Made by a program: the position numbers and the translations under genes
Notes under the pieces: model-generated
What the model was told of the DNA's origin: nothing
Databases searched by the model: none
The model's input: the letters and a program-made list of their open reading frames with translations, nothing else
From: Pseudomonadota bacterium
GTDB taxonomy: Bacteria; Myxococcota_A; Polyangia; Polyangiales; JAKSBK01
Reading direction: 5' to 3'
Assembly: GCA_022361155.1 (NCBI GenBank)
Contig: JAKSBK010000185.1
Location: forward strand, 1 to 56,897
Length of the DNA stretch: 56,897 nt
Shown: positions 51,176-56,897 of the stretch, in pieces
Numbering within the stretch: the first letter of the stretch is position 1
Layout: each line of letters starts with the position of its first letter

Positions 51176-51374
51176 GTAATCGTTCAGGCCCCTGGAATTC
51201 GGGTTTTCAGGCGGTTTTCCGGGCGAGCGCGCCCGCAGGAATCGCCCGAGGTGTACTGCTCGGCTGCGGTTGGAATCAGCTGCAGCGCAGGGCGAGGCCG
51301 AGGACAAAAGCCGGAAAAAAGCCGCCTGGGAAGTCGTCGTCGAGGCGAACACCCCGGTGAACGGTTACCGCGAA
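51176..51374. repeat. Palindromic element, family 3, copy 1
   Basis: The reverse complement of this segment matches 53075-53250: shared blocks include GTAACCGTTCACCGGGGT and a GGGCGATTCCTGCGGGCGCG-like block with few changes. Its own ends (TAATCGTTCAGGCCCCTGG and the complement of TAACCGTTCACCGGGG) are inverted. It fills the gap 51135-51385 between cpaB and the preceding gene, and no gene is visible in it. Confidence 0.75.
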
Positions 51375-51385
51375 TCGCTCCTTCT

Positions 51386-52423
51386 TCACCGAAGTAGCGA
51401 GACGGTGACCAGTGTTGCATCCGGCCCGCCTGCAGCGGCCACGGCAGCGAGAGCACCGTGACGGCCGACCACGAAGCCTCCGGTCGGCTGCAGCAGCTTC
51501 TGCTGCGAGGGCGTCCACCCGGCTTCGCCTAGTTGCACCAGGTACTTCTCGAGCAACTGTTGGCGTCCCAAGGGGCTTGCATACATCCCAAGCCACGGAG
51601 CTTGGTCCTGCTCCCAAAAGGAAAGCAGTCGCCTGGAACCCCCGGGGCGGGGCAGGCCCCGCAGGTCCTGTCCGGGTGCGTCACCCTCGTTTGGGAACAT
51701 CGACGCCAGGTTCATGGGACCGTCGGTCCAAAGGGCTACGAACGTCGTGGAGTCCCCCCCGCGTCGCGCCCGCACGTAGCGCAGATGGCCGAGTTGGGAC
51801 AGATCACCTGTTGCCGCCAGCGCTCCAAAGCGCCGCAGCAGCTCTGGAACGGTGACCCGTCCGCCGCCGGCGTCGAGGCACGCAACGAACCCCTCCGACG
51901 CGGCTTCCAATCTCAGTACGCCGTCCGCGAAGGGCCAGCTCCGGGCCGAGGCCGGGACGTGGGCAGCGCGGGTCCCTTGCAGCTCCTGCAGCTGCTGCGC
52001 AAAACGACCGTTGCGCTGGCGGCAGCGTGCGTGAAACACGTCGAGAAGCTCTTTGATATGCGTGGTCGTCGTCCCGGTGCGAAGCCTCAGCGTCGAGCCG
52101 TTGAGGTGCACGGTGCGCTCGCCGTCTTGTTGGGTTGCGCCGGCGTAGTGCATCAGCTGGTCACCCGTAGCCGCCAACAGCTCCTGTGCTCGCACCCAGG
52201 CCGCGTTGACGAGCCACGTTGCCGTTGCCGCCGTGACTGCACCCGACATCACGATCACACGCAGGGTTCCCGCAAACCGTTTGCGTTGCCGCGGGCGTGA
52301 TGATCGGGTCACAGTAGCTTCGCCAGATCGGCGTCTAGGTGGGGTGGATCGTAATGGCAACGCCATTTTGACCCGACGCCTTGGCGGTTGCGTGAGAGCG
52401 GGCTCGTGCATCCGTTTCAGCAT
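51386..52423 (-). CDS. Tad-associated membrane protein of unknown function
   Basis: Membrane-anchored protein of 345 aa from the ATG at 52423, chosen because GGAG lies six bases upstream; ATGs at 52411 and 52366 are alternatives. A basic cytoplasmic N-terminus leads to one membrane helix (VIVMSGAVTAATATWLVNAA) at about 60-80. The rest is extracytoplasmic with a helical part (IKELLDVFHARCRQRNGRFA) and a beta-rich part (DGVLRLEAASEGFVACLDAG, RVTVPELLRRFGALAATG). No family is recognised. Its place between TadE/F-like and CpaB genes suggests a role in pilus assembly. The short element 52305-52375 lies within its first codons. Confidence 0.65.
   Translation of the reverse strand: MLKRMHEPALTQPPRRRVKMALPLRSTPPRRRSGEATVTRSSRPRQRKRFAGTLRVIVMSGAVTAATATWLVNAAWVRAQELLAATGDQLMHYAGATQQDGERTVHLNGSTLRLRTGTTTTHIKELLDVFHARCRQRNGRFAQQLQELQGTRAAHVPASARSWPFADGVLRLEAASEGFVACLDAGGGRVTVPELLRRFGALAATGDLSQLGHLRYVRARRGGDSTTFVALWTDGPMNLASMFPNEGDAPGQDLRGLPRPGGSRRLLSFWEQDQAPWLGMYASPLGRQQLLEKYLVQLGEAGWTPSQQKLLQPTGGFVVGRHGALAAVAAAGGPDATLVTVSLLR
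52305..52375. repeat. Short inverted-repeat element resembling family 1 ends
   Basis: CGGGTCACAGTAGCTTCGCCA at 52305-52325 and the complement of CGGGTCAAAATGGCGTTGCC at 52356-52375 are alike and resemble the ends of the element at 3865-4010. There is only about 30 bases between the arms. It overlaps the N-terminal codons of the Tad-associated membrane protein, so it may be an internal deletion of a family-1 element that became coding, or a chance match. Confidence 0.45.
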
Positions 52424-52530
52424 GCTTGCTCCGTGTTCGCTGGGGGTCTTGGGAGGTGCTGCCAAACCACTGCTCCGAATCGGCGACGGTCAGTCGCCTG
52501 CGAAAAGGCGCGACGGGCGCCTCCTTGAGA

Positions 52531-53043
52531 CTAGAAAACGGCCGAAAGGGATTCAAAGCCTCGTTTCGCGATCTGAGCCAGCGTTTGCTCCCGCTCGTTG
52601 CAGGATACGTAATAGCGGCCCTTGATCTCGAGCAGGCCGCCGCCGAAGAGGCGTGGTTGTGGGATATCGTGCTCGCCCGCCACCGTGACGCTGGCCCCCA
52701 GCAGCAGCGATTCGTTCAACTGGCTGGAAGCGAGCGCGGGGCCTGTGCGGCTCCAGCCTGCGGCCTTGGGAGCTCCTTTGGTTGTGGCCTGACACTGCGG
52801 CGGTGCCGGTCCTACGCAGCCCCTATTGGAATAGCTCCAAGCGCAGCTACGAGCTGTGGTGAGCGCAAGTTGCCGCGCCTCGTGCGCGCGAGCGAAATGG
52901 GCGATTCCGAGCCAGATCACCATCAACATGCAGAGGATCAGCGCGGCCTCAAGGGACGCGACACCCCGCGTGTCGGTGCGCAATTCGCATCGGCCCTCCA
53001 TCCGTCCATCCCAAGAGCGGCGATCCGTTGCGTCCTTGTCCAT
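52531..53043 (-). CDS. TadE/TadF-like pseudopilin
   Basis: TadE/F-like protein of 170 aa from the ATG at 53043. A short polar leader ends in TRGVASLEAALILCMLMVIW, a TadE-like membrane segment with the conserved Glu five residues into the hydrophobic part. The periplasmic rest has four cysteines (SCAWSYSNRGCVGPAPPQC and a later SCNE), which suggests disulfides. TadE/F pseudopilins are processed by the prepilin peptidase and help initiate the pilus. Separated from TadG by two palindromic elements. Confidence 0.8.
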   Translation of the reverse strand: MDKDATDRRSWDGRMEGRCELRTDTRGVASLEAALILCMLMVIWLGIAHFARAHEARQLALTTARSCAWSYSNRGCVGPAPPQCQATTKGAPKAAGWSRTGPALASSQLNESLLLGASVTVAGEHDIPQPRLFGGGLLEIKGRYYVSCNEREQTLAQIAKRGFESLSAVF

Positions 53044-53074
53044 GGGCGGACAGGCTGGCCGCTCGGATGAGATC

Positions 53075-53250
53075 GTGCGTAACCGTTCACCGGGGTCTTC
53101 GCTTCCGCGACGGCTTCCCGGGCGCCTTTCTGGGCGGTTTACGTCCTCGTCGCTGCCCTGCGAAGTGCCTTGGTACTCCTCGGGCGACTCCTGCGGGTGC
53201 ACTCGCCCAGAAAAACGCCTGAAAACCCGGCTTGCTGGGACCTGAACGCT
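53075..53250. repeat. Palindromic element, family 3, copy 2
   Basis: This is a reverse-oriented relative of 51176-51374, recognised by GTAACCGTTCACCGGGGT at 53080-53097, a CTCGGGCGACTCCTGCGGGT block at 53179-53198 and GCCTGAAAACCCGG at 53217-53230. The outer sequences GTAACCGTTCACC and the complement of CTGAACGCTTAGG are partly inverted. It ends one base before the family-2 copy B begins. Confidence 0.75.
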
Positions 53251-53251
53251 T

Positions 53252-53420
53252 AGGAGGCGCGCCAGAATAGACGCTACCGCGGCGGGCGCGCTCACGGCTT
53301 ACGTCCTCGAAAAAAACCTCGAAATAGCGCTGCCATTCCTGCGGCTTTTTCTCCAGGCGCGCTCCCGATCGCGCTCCGCTCACACGCCCGGTCTGGATCG
53401 TCTATTCTGGTGCGCCTCCT
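53252..53420. repeat. Palindromic element, family 2, copy B
   Basis: The ends are almost perfectly inverted over 22 bases: AGGAGGCGCGCCAGAATAGACG at 53252-53273 and its complement, with one mismatch, at 53399-53420 (described by position; the core is CCAGAATAGACG). The inner 53281-53345 matches copy A at about 40.7 kb. The terminal sequences of A and B differ, yet each pairs with its own partner. With family 3 copy 2 it fills the gap 53044-53546 between the TadE/F-like and TadG genes. Confidence 0.8.
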
Positions 53421-53546
53421 TGCGATCGTGCGACGGGTGTTGGTCATGAAGTTCCGTAGTGAGGAGCTAGTCTCGAGTTCAGCACTCTTGGTGAAGCGAA
53501 ATCCACGCGAAAGCTGGCGGTTCAAGGCGCGACCTCGAGTCCAGTT

Positions 53547-55490
53547 CTAGTGCAAGACAAGCCCTTGCAGTGCCGCGAGCGTGTCGAGCGCCCCATGACA
53601 CATTCTCGGTCGTCCAGCGTTGTTGTTGCCAAGGCTTGTCGAGTTTCCTACGCCCGCCGGATCCGGATGGCTGCCGCTTCTCAGGCAAGCATCGAGCGGG
53701 GAGCTCGCTGGGCTCATGCCTGCGCAGCGTGATCCCGCGTGCGTGGCACTGCTTCGGCCGTTAGGACGGCCTTGGCGCCTACCGGCTGTGGGGTCCGGCA
53801 GGCGAAAGCGCCTGAGGCGTGCCCGCCACTTCATATGCCAGAGCCAGCTTTCCCGAGGCTCCGCGCCAGCGTAGTAGTATTCGGCCTGGGCGAAGTAGAC
53901 GCCGGCGGTAGGAGGCGATGCTTTCTTGTCCTGCCTCCAGGTTGCCAGCTGCAGGATGCTTCGAGCCCAAGCCGGGGTCTTGCTGGCGATCACGACCGCC
54001 CGCTGCTGGAACCTGTCGCCGCCGAGCTCGATACCCGGCAGCATCCGTTGGGGTGCTTTCTTGGTTTTCTTGCCGTCGCAGCGTAGTGTCGAGCTCCGCC
54101 TGGGCTGGTGGCGTTTACCTCGGGCAGGAACGGTGCTGGGTCCCTTCTCCCACCGCGAGCAACCCAGGACGTGGACCACGTCGGTGTAACGCTGTCGCTT
54201 CGTGACCCAGCCCGTGATCGCTGAGCCACCAGGGGGGTCGGGCGGACGAGGGCGGTTCGAACAAACAGGTCGTTCCAGGGCGGTCTGCCAATGCCCGGAG
54301 ATGCTACCTCCCTTGCCGCACGGCGGCGTACCGTCGCCGTTGCTGCGTGTCACCCGGCGGGGCAGTCCGAGCTTGCTACGCTCGCGCTCCCGCCATCTTC
54401 GGCTGGCAGGGTCCCACACGTAGTCCACTGCCATGCTTTGCTCTTGCCACTCGAAGTCAAACAGCCCCTCGTTGCGAGTCGGGTCGCATTGAGTTCGCGC
54501 CAGCGCCAAGCGTTCGTTGTAGGGGCCGTTGCGCTCACAGCCCCCGGTGCCCTGACACAATCCAGTACGCTCATTGACAGCGGCCGCCTTCATGTCGGCT
54601 TGCGCGCGATCGCACAAGCGCCCGGTGTTGGCCGCCCTCCCTTGCTGGCTCGCCAGCTGGGCGCTCAGGCAGCGTTCGGTGCTGTGCAACCTGGGCAGTT
54701 TCGCCGGGTATCGATGCGCCAGCTCGATGCGAGGCGGATCGCCGGACTCGCCGCAGAACCAGGTGGACATGGAGTGCGCAAGCCGATTGAGGCCCTTACC
54801 TACCAGCCGCTTGACGGTCGCGGGCATGACGCCGTCGAGCGGCATCATGGCCAGGTTACCGACCTGCTCGCCCGCTTTACCGCACAATTGTGCGAAATCC
54901 CCATCCTCGCTCGGCAAGGCGGCGCTGGCAGGCAGCGCGAATCCGAGCCTTGCCTGGTCTCCATAGTGTGCCACTACGTCGTTGACGACGCGCAGCTCCG
55001 CCGTGACGGGCGTGGCGTAGCGAACGAAGGTCGCCGTTCGGTTGAGCGCTTCGAGCATGGGGTCGACGATCTTCTTGACGCGCTGAAACGCGGTCTCGGT
55101 CTGCTGCTGGGCCACGCGGAGCTTCGGCACTGCCGCGAGCGAACTGCCTGCGGTGGGCCAAGCTAGCGCGAGGCAAATGGCGATGCCGGCAATGATCAAT
55201 GCCGATGCCAGTCTCAGAGCTACCAGCACCGCCATCAGCGCCGCCATGACCAGATTGACCAGCGCGAGCAGGTTCATGCCTCGCGCGTGGGTCACGGCAG
55301 AGGAAAACGCTGCGGCATCGGCCGCGTCTTGCAGGCGCTCTCGAAAAAAGATCACGTTCCCAATGCCGATCACGTGGTAGAGCATCCCCACCATGAGAGG
55401 CACGAGAAAGACTGCGGCAAAGGCGATCGCGCCGCGCTGATCGGTCAGACAATTCCCGTCCGGTATCCGGCCGCGAGCACTAGCGCGCAT
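53547..55490 (-). CDS. tadG: TadG-like pilus assembly protein
   Basis: TadG-like protein of 647 aa. A typical N-terminus (DQRGAIAFAAVFLVPLMVGM, then a membrane helix) leads to ERLQDAADAAAFSSAVTHAR and a further hydrophobic segment (LALVNLVMAALMAVLVALRL). The large periplasmic part has many cysteines and Tyr/Trp-rich late segments (QAEYYYAGAEPRESWLWHMK, WRARLRRFRLPD). After this expected end about 80 residues follow, low in order (SATHAGSRCAGMSPASSPLD), suggesting that the original stop was lost and a tail added. TadG is a minor pseudopilin-like protein. It overlaps tadE by 11 bases. Confidence 0.85.
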   Translation of the reverse strand: MRASARGRIPDGNCLTDQRGAIAFAAVFLVPLMVGMLYHVIGIGNVIFFRERLQDAADAAAFSSAVTHARGMNLLALVNLVMAALMAVLVALRLASALIIAGIAICLALAWPTAGSSLAAVPKLRVAQQQTETAFQRVKKIVDPMLEALNRTATFVRYATPVTAELRVVNDVVAHYGDQARLGFALPASAALPSEDGDFAQLCGKAGEQVGNLAMMPLDGVMPATVKRLVGKGLNRLAHSMSTWFCGESGDPPRIELAHRYPAKLPRLHSTERCLSAQLASQQGRAANTGRLCDRAQADMKAAAVNERTGLCQGTGGCERNGPYNERLALARTQCDPTRNEGLFDFEWQEQSMAVDYVWDPASRRWRERERSKLGLPRRVTRSNGDGTPPCGKGGSISGHWQTALERPVCSNRPRPPDPPGGSAITGWVTKRQRYTDVVHVLGCSRWEKGPSTVPARGKRHQPRRSSTLRCDGKKTKKAPQRMLPGIELGGDRFQQRAVVIASKTPAWARSILQLATWRQDKKASPPTAGVYFAQAEYYYAGAEPRESWLWHMKWRARLRRFRLPDPTAGRRQGRPNGRSSATHAGSRCAGMSPASSPLDACLRSGSHPDPAGVGNSTSLGNNNAGRPRMCHGALDTLAALQGLVLH

Positions 55491-56391
55491 AGCTCGCTCC
55501 CTGATTCGGAAGGGTCGCCTCCGCGCGCAGGATCGCGAAACGCCTGCCAGAGGTGAGCAGTGGGGTCAGCAGCGCCGGCGACAAGACTCGCTTGAGCTCC
55601 TTCATGCTTTGCCAAGCTAGAGCCGAGCCTGACGCTGAAGAGCCTGAGCCCGAGTTGCGCCGGCCGCCGGTGCCGGTGTTCGGCGAAGCCAGGCCCGACG
55701 CGCCGCGTGCTGAGTCCGCAAGCAGTCGGCGTCCCTCGGTGCAGACAAACGCGGAGGCCAGCGGCACTACGCACGGAAAGAGAAGCGTTACCCGCACGGT
55801 GACCTCGTCGCTGGGACCGTAGCTAAGCCCGTGAAAATCCGAAGCCGAAGGACGATTCGGGAAGGTGACCGCAGCAGCGGCGCGGTTATAGAGCATGCTG
55901 CCGACCAGTCGCGTCGAGCCGTGGTCACCGATGGCAGCTCGGACGCTGCGATGACGATCGGTGAGAATCCGACGGTAATCCGGAGCAATCGACAGCAAGG
56001 GTAGGTGTGCGGCGTGCTGGATGGCGCTCCGGCGTCCCCTACCGGTTGCAAGGCCGTCCCGGAGCAGGCTCGTTAGCGATTTCGCTTCGCCCGGTTTTCC
56101 TCCTCGAGGCTCGGACCGGATTGTTGCAGAAGCTTCGAGTGTCCCTCGGGGCGTCCCGCCGTAGCGCTTAGGTTCGTCGTCCAGCACCACGATGGCTGCT
56201 CGCGCTGCGGTGGTCGCGGCGTGCTGCACCACCAGTTTTGCTGCGTAGAGCAAGCAGAGCTGGGCGATGCCCATCACGAACAACAAAAGGGGGATGAGGA
56301 CGATCGCGAATTCCACGCAGACGCTCCCTTCGCTGTTGCGGTACCAGGAGCGTTGTGCTCCTTGCCGGGAGTTCGATCCGGACTCGTTCAT
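55480..56391 (-). CDS. tadE: TadE-family pseudopilin
   Basis: TadE-type protein of 303 aa from the ATG at 56391; the open frame continues to 56775, but the extension is antisense-like. A polar leader (NSEGSVCVEFAIVLIPLLLF) shows the TadE segment with conserved Glu, followed by VMGIAQLCLLYAAKLVVQHA and a late conserved periplasmic part. It is longer than average TadE (about 190 aa) because of a charged insert (about residues 75-150). Together with the second TadE/F-like protein and TadG it makes up the pseudopilin set. Confidence 0.85.
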   Translation of the reverse strand: MNESGSNSRQGAQRSWYRNSEGSVCVEFAIVLIPLLLFVMGIAQLCLLYAAKLVVQHAATTAARAAIVVLDDEPKRYGGTPRGTLEASATIRSEPRGGKPGEAKSLTSLLRDGLATGRGRRSAIQHAAHLPLLSIAPDYRRILTDRHRSVRAAIGDHGSTRLVGSMLYNRAAAAVTFPNRPSASDFHGLSYGPSDEVTVRVTLLFPCVVPLASAFVCTEGRRLLADSARGASGLASPNTGTGGRRNSGSGSSASGSALAWQSMKELKRVLSPALLTPLLTSGRRFAILRAEATLPNQGASYAR

Positions 56392-56537
56392 GGGCTCCGA
56401 GCTTCGGCGGATCGCCAGGCGCAAGCCGCGCGCGCACGTCCCCAGCTTCCGGTGTGCCTGCTTGGGAACGGTGTCGATGCCGCGCTGCGCGCGTGCCTGC
56501 GGAGCTGCTGGGGCACGTTCGTACGGCACGCTGGTCC

Positions 56538-56897
56538 TCACAGGATGTGGTCGGGCACCGATCCATGTGCTGCGAGCACGAGCACGGTGGCCACCAAGAT
56601 TGGAACCCCAAGGCGCAGACTGAGCGGTGCAACTGCGCGTCGCGCCGGTAGCCGTTGCGGGCACACGAGCAGCAACACGGGACGCAACACGATGCCGCCC
56701 AGGGCGCTGAGGAGTTGTCCGCGAAAGGCGAGCAGGGCCAGGCCGTACATGGCCGCCAGAGCCACCGACACGCACTGGATTTCCAGACCGTGCTGGATAC
56801 CGACGCTGGCACCTAGTGCCGCAACGAGCTTCGCGTCACCCCCTCCCATCGCACCAGGCCTAAAAGACACTAGGGGCACGAAGCCGCAAAGCGCAGC
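56538..56897 (-). CDS. Prepilin peptidase CpaA/TadV (5' end outside window)
   Basis: The frame is open from the right edge to the stop at 56538 and gives 119 residues of the C-terminal part. The GxGD catalytic motif of aspartic prepilin peptidases is seen as GAMGGGDAKLVAALG, with the second catalytic Asp. Four hydrophobic segments follow (VSVALAAMYGLALLAF, GGIVLRPVLLLVCP, LGVPILVATVLVLAAHG). The first catalytic Asp must lie outside the window. It processes Flp pilin and TadE/F pseudopilins and is probably the first gene of the Tad cluster, or follows a Flp gene beyond the edge. Confidence 0.9.
   Translation of the reverse strand, partial: AALCGFVPLVSFRPGAMGGGDAKLVAALGASVGIQHGLEIQCVSVALAAMYGLALLAFRGQLLSALGGIVLRPVLLLVCPQRLPARRAVAPLSLRLGVPILVATVLVLAAHGSVPDHIL

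Overview
The window is 56.9 kb of GC-rich, densely coded bacterial DNA. The gene content points to a myxobacterium-like member of Myxococcota (Polyangia-like). Evidence: a zinc-ribbon Ser/Thr kinase fused to AAA and TPR modules, FHA and PilZ proteins, many secreted proteins known only as myxobacterial hypotheticals, a transposase-like family common in Polyangia, and a myxobacterial style of Tad locus. The genus cannot be read from the window, and every assignment rests on reading protein sequences by eye, without database searches.

Region 1 (1-5.5 kb, mostly minus strand) is an accessory scar. It holds a Y1-transposase-like gene, then two gene fragments on the same strand: part of a CRISPR-associated Cas3 HD domain (resembling type I-G/I-U) joined to the first ~50 codons of an APH-kinase/aminotransferase-type gene. 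Upstream lie an intact J-domain protein, a VWA protein and a lipoprotein. Region 2 (5.5-10 kb, plus) is a four-gene GldA/GldF/GldG-like ABC operon with a DUF4340 protein. Region 3 (10.3-16.1 kb, minus) has the TldD/PmbA protease pair, an outer-membrane-like protein and NagZ.

Region 4 (16.5-31.4 kb) is mixed housekeeping and signalling: PcnB-type nucleotidyltransferase, a small cluster ending in type III pantothenate kinase (coaX), a double-FHA membrane protein divergent from a PilZ-AMIN-like protein, a pseudo-receiver/degenerate GGDEF protein, RseP, RsmB, tRNA-Pro(CGG) with a visible promoter, a receiver-XRE fusion regulator and a TPR lipoprotein. Region 5 (31.6-41.4 kb) holds a membrane Fe-S oxidoreductase resembling ETF:menaquinone oxidoreductases, an orphan FliO-FliP/SctR pair, a large kinase-AAA-TPR protein, a sulfatase-like lipoprotein and a PGPGW membrane protein.

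Region 6 (41.3 kb to the end, all minus) is a Tad (Flp-type) pilus/secretion locus, transcribed from the right edge leftwards: prepilin peptidase (cut by the edge), TadE, TadG, a second TadE/F-like protein, a Tad-associated membrane protein, CpaB, CpaC, an FHA-TadA fusion ATPase, TadB, TadC, three small envelope/TPR proteins and a second TadA/CpaF-type ATPase. No Flp pilin and no TadZ/CpaE are visible.

The least ordinary signal is a set of 70-200 bp palindromic elements of three sequence families. They sit in the gaps at 3.9, 10.2, 40.7, 45.0, 51.3, 52.3, 53.1 and 53.3 kb, and five or six of them lie in or beside the Tad locus. Some have different terminal sequences that are still self-complementary within each copy.
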